A stretch of DNA of 42,698 nucleotides from positions 1-42,698 of the forward strand of contig JACTMO010000022.1 in the NCBI GenBank assembly GCA_014584605.1, in the 5' to 3' direction. Shown here in pieces: positions 7,905 through 18,100 of the stretch. Source of the stretch: Bacteroidota bacterium. Lineage in GTDB: Bacteria; Bacteroidota; Bacteroidia; Flavobacteriales_F; PHOS-HE28. The notes beneath the pieces are model-generated. The model was given only the letters and a program-made list of their open reading frames with translations. It was not told the DNA's origin and did not search any database. A program made the translations under genes and the position numbers. How positions within the stretch are numbered: the first letter of the stretch is position 1; every line of letters starts with the position of its first letter.

Positions 7905-9019
7905 GGGGTGGTTCGCTTCTGCGGCAGGGCGAAGGGCAGCAGCGCGAGCACCACGGCCGTGCTGCCCAGCACCATCAGGCCCACGTTGGGGTGCCACTTG
8001 CGGGTGAGCAGGCTGAGCCCGATGATGGTGAGGGCGTAGGCGTACAGGGCGAAGGTGGTGCGGCGGTGGCCCAGGCCCATGTCCATCAGGCGGTGGTGGA
8101 TGTGGTTGCGGTCGGCGGCCAGGGGCGACACGCCGCGGGCGGTGCGCACGATGAAGATGCGCAGGGTGTCCACCAGCGGGTAGGCGATCACGGCCATGGT
8201 GAAGATGGGCGTGGGGATCTGGCGCAGGGCCAGCGGCAGGCGGCTGGTGTCGTGGTCCACCACCTTCATGGCCAGCACGGCGATGATGGCGCCGATGATC
8301 AGCGAGCCGCTGTCGCCCATGAAGATGCGCGCCGGGTGAAAGTTGAAGACCAGGAAGCCCACCAGCGCGCCGGCCAGCACGAAGGCCAGCAGGCTGAGGG
8401 CGATGTCGCCGGCCATGTACAGCCACACGCCGTAGACCGTGGCGGCGATGAGGCCGATGCCGCCCGCCAGGCCGTCCACCCCGTCGATGAGGTTGAAGGC
8501 GTTCACCAGCACCACGTAGGTGAAGAAGCTCAGCGCGATGCTCATCGCCGCCGGCAGCTCGTACACACCGAACAGGCCGTGCATGTCGGTGATGCGGATG
8601 TCCGCCGTGATCACCAGGATGTAGCCCACGATCATGTGGCCCACCAGCTTCTTCACGGGGCTGAAGCCGATGATGTCGTCCTTGACGCCGATGAAGAAGA
8701 GCAGCACCATGGCGGCCAGCACGAACTTGAAGTCCTTGTACGCCTGCCCCATGGCCAGGTAGAGGGCCTTGTAGCCCTCGCCGTCCTCGCCGATCAGGGC
8801 CGCCTGGGGGAACCAGAGGGCGTAGGAGAAGATGACGGCGGCGAAGATGATGATGCCGCCGATGGTGGGCACGCTGCGGTGGTGCACCTTGCGGGCATCG
8901 CCGGGCTCGTCCACCAGGTGCTTCAGGCGGGCCACCTTGATCAGGCTGGGCATGGTGAAGAGCACCACGATGAAGGACGTCACCGCGCCGAGGACCAGGA
9001 TGTAGCCGTGCTCCTTCAT
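7901..9019 (-). CDS. WecA/TagO/MraY-type undecaprenyl-phosphate sugar-1-phosphate transferase
   Basis: 372 residues, about ten or eleven membrane helices. Family motifs in order: DEPGDARKVHHRSVPTIGG (37-55), VKDD (Asp114, Asp115), NAFNLIDGVDGLAGG (173-187), FMGDSGSL (233-240) and the histidine motif HIHHRL (306-311). The HIHHR and RKVHH forms point to the WecA/TagO branch, which moves GlcNAc-1-phosphate or a related sugar phosphate to undecaprenyl phosphate at the inner membrane to start glycan synthesis, rather than to MraY of peptidoglycan. It lies between two Wzi/RemB-like genes and downstream of fcl and gmd, so it probably starts the polymer those genes feed. The exact sugar is not decided by sequence. 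Confidence 0.88.
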   Translation of the reverse strand: MKEHGYILVLGAVTSFIVVLFTMPSLIKVARLKHLVDEPGDARKVHHRSVPTIGGIIIFAAVIFSYALWFPQAALIGEDGEGYKALYLAMGQAYKDFKFVLAAMVLLFFIGVKDDIIGFSPVKKLVGHMIVGYILVITADIRITDMHGLFGVYELPAAMSIALSFFTYVVLVNAFNLIDGVDGLAGGIGLIAATVYGVWLYMAGDIALSLLAFVLAGALVGFLVFNFHPARIFMGDSGSLIIGAIIAVLAMKVVDHDTSRLPLALRQIPTPIFTMAVIAYPLVDTLRIFIVRTARGVSPLAADRNHIHHRLMDMGLGHRRTTFALYAYALTIIGLSLLTRKWHPNVGLMVLGSTAVVLALLPFALPQKRTTP

Positions 9020-9025
9020 CCGCGG

Positions 9026-10588
9026 TCAAAAGTCGTAATAGCGGTTGAACAGGGCCATGCGGAAGGCGGCGTAGAGGTAGCCGGTGTTCTGCTGGTCGGG
9101 CGCCGGGCTCAGGTCGCGCATCCAGTAGCCGATGGTGAACCGCATGTTGCTCATCTGGTTGATGAGGTAGCTGGCGTTCAGGTCCAGGTAGGTGAGCTGC
9201 CGCAGGATGGGCCCGTCGGGCAGGGCGTTCAGCTGGTCGGGCCGCAGCAGGTCGCTGCCGTGGTTGGCGCCCAGGCTGTCGGGACCGTCGGTGCGGTAGG
9301 TGGCCAGGTTCAGCTTGGCCTGCAGCAGCACCTTGCCGCGGATGCGGTGGTCCAGCACCACCACGGCCTCGTCGAAGTTCGCGCCGTAGGGGTGCGCCAG
9401 GGGCTGCTGGGTGTGGGTGTGCGCCGTCAGGGCGTCGCGCTGCATGTACAGGAAGGGCTGCGCGCTGTTGTACTCGGCCTGCAGGTGCATGTCCAGGCCG
9501 AAGAGGTTGAACCAGCGGAAGCCGGCCTGCCAGCCGTAGCGCCCGGGCTTGTCGGTGACGCCCTGGCCGTACACGTACAGCTTGTCGGTGAGCTTCACGC
9601 GCAGGTCGAGGCCCAGCACCTGCTTGTGGTCGCCGTCGAAGCCGTTCACCAGGGTGTTGACGCCGATCACGGGGTTCAGCACCAGGGCGTTGAAGGGCCG
9701 TACGCCGGTGCTGTCGATGCGTTTGAAGATGGAGGCCTCGAAGAGGCCGATGGTCACGCGGCCCAGGTCGAGGCTCAGGTGGGTGAAGGTGGCGCGCTTC
9801 CACAGGAAGAGGCTCTCGCTGCTCTCGCCGGTGGGCAGGCGCTTCAGCATGTTCAGCTGGGCGTAGATGGTGCTGTACTGCAGCCGGTCCTGCCAGCCCA
9901 GGTGGCTCAGCTTCAGGAAGGGATAGGTGGGGCTGGCGTCGCTCAGCAGCATGCTGCGGTAGCCGTGGCCCACCTGGTGGCGCCCCTGCCCCAGCTGCAC
10001 GTTCAGCCAGCGGCGTGGCGTCCAGCTCACGTTGCCCATGGCCCAGGCGTAGTCGTAGGCGCGGCCGTTGAAGGGCTTCACACGGCCCTGGCCGGGCACC
10101 ACGCCCACCTCGCGCGTCCAGTTCCACAGGTATTGCGGGTACAGGGCCTGGTTCTCGAAGAAGGCGGTCTGGAACGACAGGCGCGGGCCCAGGTCGCCGG
10201 CGACCCAGAAGCCGCGGGTGTTCTGATAGAAGCGGGTGGTGTCGGCGAAGCCGGTGTTGTCGCGGAAGTCCTGGCCGATCTGCAGGTCGAGCATCAGGTC
10301 GGCGTGCAGGCGCACGCCCTTCTGGCGCACCTGCAGCAGGTGGCGGCGAAAGAGCACCTCGGTGAGCCAGTAGTAGCGGCGGGTGCTGTCGGACCGGAAG
10401 CCCATCACGCCGGTGAGGTCGGCGCGGCTCTGGATCACGGGCTTCAGGCCGGTGTGGATGCGGGCGGTGCGGCAGGCCGCGTTGCGCTCCACGTCCAGGT
10501 AGATGTCGCGCTGCAGGGGGATGTCGTTCTGCTGCGCGGCGGCGTGCAGGGCCAGGGGCAGCAGCGACAGGAGCAGGCGGCGGCGCAT
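9026..10588 (-). CDS. Wzi/RemB-like outer-membrane protein (second copy)
   Basis: 520 residues with a signal peptide (MRRRLLLSLLPLALHAAAQ). It shares its plan with the product of 6306-7904: GQGRHQVGHGYRSMLLSDAS, FNALVLNPVIG, QPLAHPYGANFDE and GSDLLRPDQ against GSDIFRPEK in the other copy. The two are diverged paralogues. The C-terminal strand ends in aromatic residues (ALFNRYYDF), as expected for a protein inserted by the BAM machinery. A promoter with a -33 TTTG and a -7 TACCTTCG lies directly upstream, after a terminator, so this gene begins a transcription unit with the WecA-like gene and the other copy. Known roles of the family are capsule attachment and, for RemB, gliding. Confidence 0.75.
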   Translation of the reverse strand: MRRRLLLSLLPLALHAAAQQNDIPLQRDIYLDVERNAACRTARIHTGLKPVIQSRADLTGVMGFRSDSTRRYYWLTEVLFRRHLLQVRQKGVRLHADLMLDLQIGQDFRDNTGFADTTRFYQNTRGFWVAGDLGPRLSFQTAFFENQALYPQYLWNWTREVGVVPGQGRVKPFNGRAYDYAWAMGNVSWTPRRWLNVQLGQGRHQVGHGYRSMLLSDASPTYPFLKLSHLGWQDRLQYSTIYAQLNMLKRLPTGESSESLFLWKRATFTHLSLDLGRVTIGLFEASIFKRIDSTGVRPFNALVLNPVIGVNTLVNGFDGDHKQVLGLDLRVKLTDKLYVYGQGVTDKPGRYGWQAGFRWFNLFGLDMHLQAEYNSAQPFLYMQRDALTAHTHTQQPLAHPYGANFDEAVVVLDHRIRGKVLLQAKLNLATYRTDGPDSLGANHGSDLLRPDQLNALPDGPILRQLTYLDLNASYLINQMSNMRFTIGYWMRDLSPAPDQQNTGYLYAAFRMALFNRYYDF

Positions 10589-10605
10589 CGGCGGTGAAGG
10601 CCCGC

Positions 10606-10613
10606 CGAAGGTA
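10606..10613 (-). promoter_or_regulatory. -7 promoter box (with -33 TTTG) for the second Wzi/RemB-like gene
   Basis: Minus strand TACCTTCG, 17 nt before the ATG at 10588. A TTTG lies 16 nt further upstream, inside the tail of the fcl terminator. The pair resembles the Bacteroidota sigma-ABfr promoter, although the spacing is on the short side. Confidence 0.5.
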
Positions 10614-10625
10614 GACGATGCCGGA

Positions 10626-10651
10626 AAAGCAAAGCCCCGGCGGACCGGGGC
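10626..10651 (-). terminator. Rho-independent terminator after fcl
   Basis: On the minus strand a 7-bp GC stem (GCCCCGG, loop TCCG, CCGGGGC) is followed by TTTGCTTTT. It lies 27 bp after the fcl stop and just before the promoter of the next gene, so it separates the gmd-fcl unit from the Wzi-WecA unit. Confidence 0.65.
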
Positions 10652-10677
10652 CTTGAGATGCGTGCGGAACGGACGGT

Positions 10678-11616
10678 TCACACCTTCGCCAGCTCGCTCT
10701 GGGCGAACTCGGCGTATACGGCGGTGATGCCTTCGCGCAGCCCGATGCGGTGCTTCCAGCCCAGGTTGTGCAGGCGGCCCACGTCCATCAGCTTGCGCGG
10801 CGTGCCGTCGGGCTTCTCGGTGTTCCACTTCAGCTCGCCGGTGTAGCCCACCACCTCCTTGATCATCTCGGCGAGGGCCTTGATGGTGAGGTCCTCGCCC
10901 GTGCCGATGTTGAGGAAGAGCTCCTCGTCGTAGTTCCCCATCAGGAAGTAGCACGCATCGGCCAGGTCGTCCACGTGCAGGAACTCGCGCATGGGCGAGC
11001 CGGTGCCCCACACCTCCACGCTGGGCGCGCCCGTCACCTTGGCGGTGTGGAACTTGCGGATGAGCGCGGGCAGCACGTGGCTGTTGTTGAGGTCGTAGTT
11101 GTCGTTGGGCCCGTAGAGGTTCGTGGGCATCGCGCTGATGTAGTTGCACCCATACTGGCGACGGTAGCTCTCGGCCAGCTTGATGCCCGCGATCTTGGCG
11201 ATGGCGTAGGGCTCGTTGGTCTGCTCGAGCAGGCCGGTGAGCAGGCTCTCCTCCTTCAACGGCTGGGGGGCCATCTTGGGGTAGATGCAGGAGGATCCCA
11301 GGAAGAGCAGCTTCTTCACCCCGTTCTCGTAGGCGGCGTGGATGATGTTGCTCTCGATCATCAGGTTCTCGTACAGGAACTGCGCGCGGTACACGTTGTT
11401 GGCGTGGATGCCCCCCACTTTGGCGGCGGCCAGGTACACGTACGCGGGCTTCTCCCGGGCGAAGAAGTCGCGCACGGCCTGCTGGTCGATGAGGTCCATC
11501 TCCTTGCTTGTGCGCGTGACGATGCTGGTGTGGCCCTCGGCCTGCAGCTTGCGCACGATGGCGCTGCCCACCATGCCGCGGTGGCCGGCCACGTAGACTT
11601 TGTCTTGCTTGTTCAT
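10678..11616 (-). CDS. fcl: GDP-L-fucose synthase
   Basis: 312 residues, an extended short-chain dehydrogenase: NADP-binding GHRGMVG (11-17), catalytic YAIAK (Tyr137, Lys141), the GSSCIYPK segment (107-114), and the [13 protein letters not shown] and YGPNDNYD motifs of the Fcl/WcaG family. It converts GDP-4-keto-6-deoxymannose to GDP-L-fucose by epimerisation and reduction in the cytoplasm. The partner dehydratase gmd lies 106 bp upstream on the same strand. The C-terminus ends AQSELAKV, the usual length. A terminator follows. Confidence 0.95.
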   Translation of the reverse strand: MNKQDKVYVAGHRGMVGSAIVRKLQAEGHTSIVTRTSKEMDLIDQQAVRDFFAREKPAYVYLAAAKVGGIHANNVYRAQFLYENLMIESNIIHAAYENGVKKLLFLGSSCIYPKMAPQPLKEESLLTGLLEQTNEPYAIAKIAGIKLAESYRRQYGCNYISAMPTNLYGPNDNYDLNNSHVLPALIRKFHTAKVTGAPSVEVWGTGSPMREFLHVDDLADACYFLMGNYDEELFLNIGTGEDLTIKALAEMIKEVVGYTGELKWNTEKPDGTPRKLMDVGRLHNLGWKHRIGLREGITAVYAEFAQSELAKV

Positions 11617-11692
11617 GATCGGATCCGTTTCAAGTTGGCAGGTTCGAACGTTGCCAGGTTCCTCAGCCGCTGAGCGCGGCCATCAACTTGCG

Positions 11693-11719
11693 AACTTGTC
11701 AACTTCCCAACTTGTCAAC
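11693..11719. repeat. Short direct repeat between gmd and fcl
   Basis: AACTTGTCAAC occurs at 11693-11703 and 11709-11719, a 16-bp period, with related fragments (CAACTTGC at 11684, CAAGTTGGCAGGTT near 11632) nearby. The gap of 106 bp between the two genes is otherwise empty. It may be a decayed simple repeat; no function can be assigned. Confidence 0.5.
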
Positions 11720-11722
11720 CGG

Positions 11723-12844
11723 TCACTCCTGTTCGTGCAGGATCTTGTGGCCGCCCTTCTTGAGGTACACGTCGCGCTTGAAGAGCTCCAGGTCGCTGGC
11801 CATCATCTCCTTCACCAGGGCCTTCAGGTCGTACTTGTGCTTCCAGCCGAGCTCGCGCATGGCCTTGCGGGGGTCGCCCTCCAGGTGGTCCACCTCGGCG
11901 GGACGGTAGTAGCGCTTGTCGATGGCCACGAGCACCTTGCCGGTCTTCTTGTCGTGGCCCTTCTCCTTCTCGCCCTTGCCCTTCCACTCGAGCTTGATGC
12001 CCACCTCCCCGAAGGCGAGGTCCACGAAGTGGCGAACGGTGTAGGTCTTGCCGGTGGCGAGCACGTAGTCATCGGGGCGCTTGGCCTGCAGCATCAGCCA
12101 CATGCCCTCCACGTAGTCCTTGGCGTGGCCCCAGTCGCGCTTGGCGTCGAGGTTGCCCAGGTACAGCGTGTCCTGCAGGCCCAGCTTGATCTTGGCCGCG
12201 GCGCGGGTGATCTTGCGGGTCACGAAGGTCTCGCCGCGCAGCGGGCTCTCGTGGTTGAAGAGGATGCCGTTGCAGGCGAAGATGCCGTAGCTCTCGCGGT
12301 AGTTCTTGGTGATCCAGAAGCCGTACAGCTTGGCCACGCCATAGGGGCTGCGCGGGTGGAAGGGCGTCTCCTCGTTCTGCGCATGCGGACGCACGCCGCC
12401 GTAGAGCTCGGAGGTGGAGGCCTGGTAGAACTTGGTCTTCTTCTCGAGGCCCAGGATGCGGATGGCCTCCAGGAAGCGGAGCGTGCCGATGCCGTCGGCG
12501 TTGGCCGTGTACTCGGGCATCTCGAAGCTCACGTGCACGTGGCTCATGGCGGCGAGGTTGTAGATCTCGTCCGGCTGGATCTGCTGCACCAGGCGCAGGC
12601 AGTTCACACTGTCGGTGAGGTCGCCGTAGTGCAGGTGGAAGGGACGGCCTTTCTCGTGCATGTCGTGGTACAGGTGGTCGATGCGGTCGGTGTTGAAGAG
12701 CGAGCTGCGCCGCTTGACGCCGTGCACCTCGTAGCCCTTGTTCAACAGCAGTTCGCTCAGGTACGCGCCGTCCTGACCGGTGACACCGGTGATGAGGGCG
12801 ACCTTGCGCTTCTTTCCGCTCGACTTCGTGCTTTTCTTGGCCAT
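11723..12844 (-). CDS. gmd: GDP-mannose 4,6-dehydratase
   Basis: 373 residues. After a lysine-rich lead ([14 protein letters not shown]) comes the NADP-binding GVTGQDG (20-26), then [12 protein letters not shown], the catalytic [10 protein letters not shown], and the Gmd-typical [12 protein letters not shown] and [16 protein letters not shown]. It makes GDP-4-keto-6-deoxymannose from GDP-mannose, the first step to GDP-L-fucose. A Lys-rich insertion ([20 protein letters not shown]) near residue 310 lengthens the C-terminal part slightly. cysQ lies 40 bp upstream and fcl downstream on the same strand. Confidence 0.96.
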   Translation of the reverse strand: MAKKSTKSSGKKRKVALITGVTGQDGAYLSELLLNKGYEVHGVKRRSSLFNTDRIDHLYHDMHEKGRPFHLHYGDLTDSVNCLRLVQQIQPDEIYNLAAMSHVHVSFEMPEYTANADGIGTLRFLEAIRILGLEKKTKFYQASTSELYGGVRPHAQNEETPFHPRSPYGVAKLYGFWITKNYRESYGIFACNGILFNHESPLRGETFVTRKITRAAAKIKLGLQDTLYLGNLDAKRDWGHAKDYVEGMWLMLQAKRPDDYVLATGKTYTVRHFVDLAFGEVGIKLEWKGKGEKEKGHDKKTGKVLVAIDKRYYRPAEVDHLEGDPRKAMRELGWKHKYDLKALVKEMMASDLELFKRDVYLKKGGHKILHEQE

Positions 12845-12884
12845 GGGATCGGGGCGACGTTCGATCGCCCGTGGTTTTGGTTGT

Positions 12885-13721
<837 letters not shown>

Positions 13722-13728
13722 CGGGGGC

Positions 13729-13736
13729 CAAAGGTA
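13729..13736 (-). promoter_or_regulatory. -7 promoter box for cysQ-gmd-fcl
   Basis: Minus strand TACCTTTG, an exact TAnnTTTG match. Only seven bases separate it from the ATG at 13721, which implies transcription starting at or very near the start codon. No -33 TTG is seen in the GC-rich upstream sequence. Confidence 0.55.
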
Positions 13737-13803
13737 GCCGCGCCCGAAGCGGGTGTTCCGCGGCGTCGGGCCGTTCCATCAACAGCGCGTGTGCACGGCG
13801 GCC

Positions 13804-15102
13804 TCAGGGGCGCGCGATGCGCGAGCGGTACATCTCGTGGAGCTCCTCCTGCACGTTGTCCAGGGCGATGGCGCGCCCATCGATGAAGGCGTGGCGCACG
13901 GCGTTGGTGCGCATGTCGAGCGCATCACCGGACGACAGGAAGAGGGTGGCGCTCTTGCCCACGGCGAGGCTGCCGTAGCGGGCATCGATGCCGAGCACCT
14001 GGGCGGCGGCGAGCGTGGCGCAGCGGACGGCCTCCTCGGGAGGCAGGCCGTGGGCGCGGGCGGTGCCGGCCACGAAGGGCAGGTTGCGCGCGCCCATGCG
14101 CTCCATGTCGCCGGTGTAGCTCAGGCAGAAGGGGACGCCGCGTTCGTGCAGGAGGGCCGGCAGGCGGAAGGGCAGGTCCACGTCGTCGTCGTTGCGCAGG
14201 GGCAGGCTGTGGAGGCGGCGCAGGACCACGGCCACGCGCTTGTCGCGCAGCAGGTCGGCCACGCGCCAGGCATCGTAGCCGCCCACGAGCACGGTGCGCT
14301 TCACGCCCATGCGGTCGGCGAAGAGCACGGCCTCCTGGATGTCCTGCGCCTGCTCGGCCTGCACGAAGAGGGTGGCCGCCCCGGTGAAGAGACCGGCCAG
14401 CGCCTGGACGCGGACATCGGCGGGCGCGGCCTCGGGCCGGCGGGCGCGGGCGGCGGCCTCGGTGAAGAGCGTCTCCAGGTCGCGCAGGCGGCGTTGGCGT
14501 TCCTCGGCCTTCTCGCGCACCACGGGTCCGGGCTCGGCCCACCAGCCATGGCGGGCGAAGGCCCCGGGCCAGTTGAGGTGCACCCCGTTGTCCCGGACGA
14601 TCAGGGCGTCACGACGGTCCCAGGCATCGAGCTGCACCACGCTGCTGCGCCCGCTGACCATCCCGCCGCGGGGCACCACCTGGGCGATGAGCACGCCGTT
14701 GCGGCGCACGGTGGGGATGATGCGCGAGTCCACGTTGTAGGCGGCGGAGGCGCGCACCTCGGGCGTGATGTCCCCCGCTTCATCCTCGTCGATGGTGGCC
14801 TGCACCTGATCGATCTCGGCCAGGCCGAGCGTGGCATCGGGCAGGATGAAGCCGGGATAGAGATGGCCGCCCGCCGCATCGATCACCGTGTCGTAGCGCG
14901 CCGCCGGGGCCGTGGGCCCCACATGATCGATCACCCCGTTGCGGAAGCCGACGAAGCCCCCGGCGATCAGCCGGCCATCGCCGGTATGCACCTGTGCATC
15001 GCGGATGAGCACGCTGCGCGCCTGGGGCGGAGCGGGGGCCGGCCGCTGGGCCAGGACCAGGCATGCGGCCAGGGCCGCCAAAAGGGTCATTGCGGTCCTC
15101 AT
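13804..15102 (-). CDS. Secreted amidohydrolase-like protein lacking the HxH motif
   Basis: 432 residues with a signal peptide (1-18, ending LVLAQ). The fold signature of composite-domain amidohydrolases is present: an N-terminal barrel (VLIRDAQVHTGDGRLI), the hinge HLYPGFILPDATLGLAEID, and a C-terminal EEAVRCATLAAAQVLGIDARYGSLAVGKSATLFL. Where active enzymes have HxH after the PGF(I/L) turn this protein reads DATLG, so the usual metal site is missing. Related Bacteroidota proteins show the same change and often sit beside a larger partner, as here: its ATG overlaps the stop of the 1,021-residue amidohydrolase gene by four bases. It may be a non-catalytic partner; substrate unknown. Confidence 0.8.
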   Translation of the reverse strand: MRTAMTLLAALAACLVLAQRPAPAPPQARSVLIRDAQVHTGDGRLIAGGFVGFRNGVIDHVGPTAPAARYDTVIDAAGGHLYPGFILPDATLGLAEIDQVQATIDEDEAGDITPEVRASAAYNVDSRIIPTVRRNGVLIAQVVPRGGMVSGRSSVVQLDAWDRRDALIVRDNGVHLNWPGAFARHGWWAEPGPVVREKAEERQRRLRDLETLFTEAAARARRPEAAPADVRVQALAGLFTGAATLFVQAEQAQDIQEAVLFADRMGVKRTVLVGGYDAWRVADLLRDKRVAVVLRRLHSLPLRNDDDVDLPFRLPALLHERGVPFCLSYTGDMERMGARNLPFVAGTARAHGLPPEEAVRCATLAAAQVLGIDARYGSLAVGKSATLFLSSGDALDMRTNAVRHAFIDGRAIALDNVQEELHEMYRSRIARP

Positions 15103-18100
15103 GGTTCCTCGCCGATGGTCTCACAATGCCAGTGCCCGTCCTTCCGGGGCGCCGGGCTCTCCGTGCGGGCCCCGAGGCGTTGCGCGGCGAGCACCTTGCC
15201 CGTCAACCGCTCGCGTTCGGCGCGCAGCGCCGCGCGCAGCCGCTCGTCCCGTGCGCGCTCGAACAGGGGGCGACCGTCCACCAGGGTCATCTCGGCGCGG
15301 GCGTCGATGCTCAGCGGGTGCGCGCTCCACAGCACGAGGTCGGCGTCCTTGCCGGGTTCCACGGTGCCCATGCGGTGGTCCAGCCGCAGCATGCGGGCGG
15401 GGTTGAGCGTCACCATCTTCAGCGCCTCCTCCTCGGGCACACCGCCGTACTTCACGGCCTTGGCGGCCTCCTGATTGAGCCGGCGGCCCATCTCCGCGTC
15501 GTCGCTGTTGATGCCGGTGAGCACGCCGGCCTGCCAGAGCAGCGCCGCGTTGTAGGGGATGGCCTCGTAGACCTCCCACTTGTAGGCCCACCAATCGCTG
15601 AAGGTGCTGGCGGCCACGCCGTGCTCGCGCATGCGCGCGGCCATCTTGTAGCCTTCGAGGATGTGCGTGAAGGTGTTCACCGTGAAGCCGAGGCTGTCGG
15701 CCAGGTCCATCAGCATCTCGATCTCGCTCTGCACATAGCTGTGGCAGCTGATGAAGCGTTCGCCGCGGAGGATCTCGCCGAGGGCCTCCAGCTCCAGGTC
15801 GCGGCGCGGAGCGGGCGGCGGTGCGGTGCGCCGTCGACGGGCCCGGGTCCCGGCGGTCGCGGCCGCGTGGGCATCATGCAGCGCGCGGTGGTCGCGGGCG
15901 CGGAGGAAAGCGTCGAGCATCAGCTGCTCCACGCCCATGCGTGTGCGCGGGTAGCGGCTGCCGTACGGGGAGGTGCTCTGCTTCACGTTCTCGCCGAGGG
16001 CGAACTTGATGAAGCCCTTGGCGCCCTGCACCGGGTAGGCGTCGGCCGGCAGGCCCCAGCGCAGCTTCACCACGGCGCTCTGGCCTCCGATGGGGTTGGC
16101 GGAACCGTGCAACAGCTGTGCGGCGGTGACCCCTCCGGCGAGCTGGCGGTAGATGTCCACGTCGTCCGGGTCGATCACGTCGGTCATGCGCACCTCGGCA
16201 CTGATGGCCTGGCCCCCTTCGTTGACCCCGCGGCGAAGCGCGATGTGCGAGTGCTCGTCCACGATGCCCGGGGTGAGGTGCAGGCCCTTGGCGTCCACCT
16301 CCCGCACCACGGGGGGCGTGCGGGCGGTGAGGACGGTGAAGGGATCGAGGGCGGTGCCGACGGCGGCCACGCGGCCCTGATGCACCAGGACGTCCACATG
16401 GCGCAGCACGCCCTGGGACGTGTTGGTCCACACCGTGGCCCCCTTGAACAGGATGGTGGCGGAGTCGGGCACCAGCGTGTCGCCGAAGGCGGAGAACGGC
16501 GCCCACACGGTCCCGGGAGCGCCGGCGAGCAGGCTGTCGAGGGCCGAGCGGCGAGCGACGGGCTCCTTCACGGGCCCGGCATCGGTGCGGCGCACCGCGC
16601 TCCACGGCGCCCAGGTGCCGCCGGGGAGCACCCCCTGGCCGTCCCAGATGGCGCCATCGGCGTGCACGGTGCCGTTGAGCCGCACATCGCCGGCGCGGCC
16701 GATCGCCTTGGCATCGAAGCGAAGGCCGATGCGTTCGCCGGTGTGCGTGAGGTCGACGGCGTACTTCACGGTGTCGCCGGAGGCCCCCTGAAGCACCGCC
16801 TTGCGATCGCGCCAGCGTCCGCCGGAGACCTCCAGGCGCAGGGTGCGGCCATCGAGGTTGAGGTCATAGGTGCCGCGCACATCGGCCAGGCCGCGGTCGG
16901 TGTGCACGAAGCGTTCACCGGCGACCCAGGTCTCCTGCACGCTGTTGTCCTCGGCCAGCAGGTGGTCCGTGGTGATCAGCAGGTTGGCCAGGGCTCCGGT
17001 GGCGAGGACGCCCAGGCGGTCCTGCAGGCCGAGGTAGGCCGCGGGCACGGTGGTGCAGGCGGCGATGGCGATGCTGCTGTCGAGGCCGCAGCGCACCAGG
17101 CGGCGCAGCGCGGGCCACCAGTCGTCGGGGTCCTTCAGGCCCTGCCGGGTGAAGGCGAAGCGCAGACCGGCCTCGTGCAGGATGCGCGGTCCGTGCGGGG
17201 CGAGCTCCCAGTGCTTGAGGCGGGCGATGGGCACCTCGAGGGCATCGTGCGGATCGCGGACATCGGGCGCATCGGGCTGCACCACGGGCAGGATGAGGTC
17301 GAGGCCGGCGGCGGCCACCTCGGGCCAGCGCGCGTACTCATCCCCTCCACCCCTGACGATGGCGCGGAAGCCGTGCTCACGGCCCAGGGCCGCGATGCGC
17401 AGGACGTCGTCGCGGTCGCGGGCCTCGAAGACCCAGGGCAGGCGTTGTTGCGCGGCGAGGGCCTCCAGTTCGGCATCGCGCAGGTCGGCGGCACCTCCTT
17501 CGGCATACCAGCGCGCATCGAGCAGGGTCTGCCGGAAGAGGGCGATGGCACCGGTGAGCGAGGACGGGTAGGGATCGGTGGAGCTGCCTTTCTGGAAGGA
17601 GAAATGCGCGGACGCATCGGCCACCAGCACATCGAGCTGGGGCGAGCGGCCTGCGGGGAGCACCACGGCGCCGGTGCCGCGCACGATGCCATCGGCCTGG
17701 TGCACCCACACGGCCGTGACGCCCTGAGCGCGAAGACGGGCCGCCTGCTCGGCATCGGGCGCGTAGCGGGTGGCCGCGCGCTGGGTGGCCCGGACGGCCG
17801 GGTTCCAGTGGTGGGCCCCGGCGGGCGCGCGGGCGGGGGCCGGTGCCTCCTTGGGCATGCCGAGGTCGCCGTACGGCTCCACGAGCCCGGGCCACACGTG
17901 CGCCCCGTGCAGGTCGTGCACCACGGCGTCCTTCGGCACACTGACGCCCTGGCCCACGGCGGTGATGCGGTCGCCGCTCACCACCACGGTGGCATCGTAC
18001 AGGGTCCGCCCCGGCGAGGGATGCACGGTGGCGTGGACGAAGGCGTGCACCGGCACGTTGCGGTCGTGCGGGCCGTTCACCGGGGCGGTCACCTGGGCCA

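Noticed and set aside
6306-10127. 1,273-residue minus-strand open frame
   Set aside because: Only its last 532 residues (from 7904) are a real gene. The upstream part is the WecA-like gene and part of the second Wzi/RemB-like gene read in the wrong frame (Pro/Arg/His-rich).
7427-10597. 1,056-residue plus-strand open frame
   Set aside because: Antisense to three convincing minus-strand genes, with a His/Val/Gln/Gly-biased composition and no motifs.
11617-11722. Possible CRISPR-like or attachment repeat in the gmd-fcl gap
   Set aside because: Only two 11-bp copies with a 5-bp gap; too short and too few for an array, and no mobile gene lies near.
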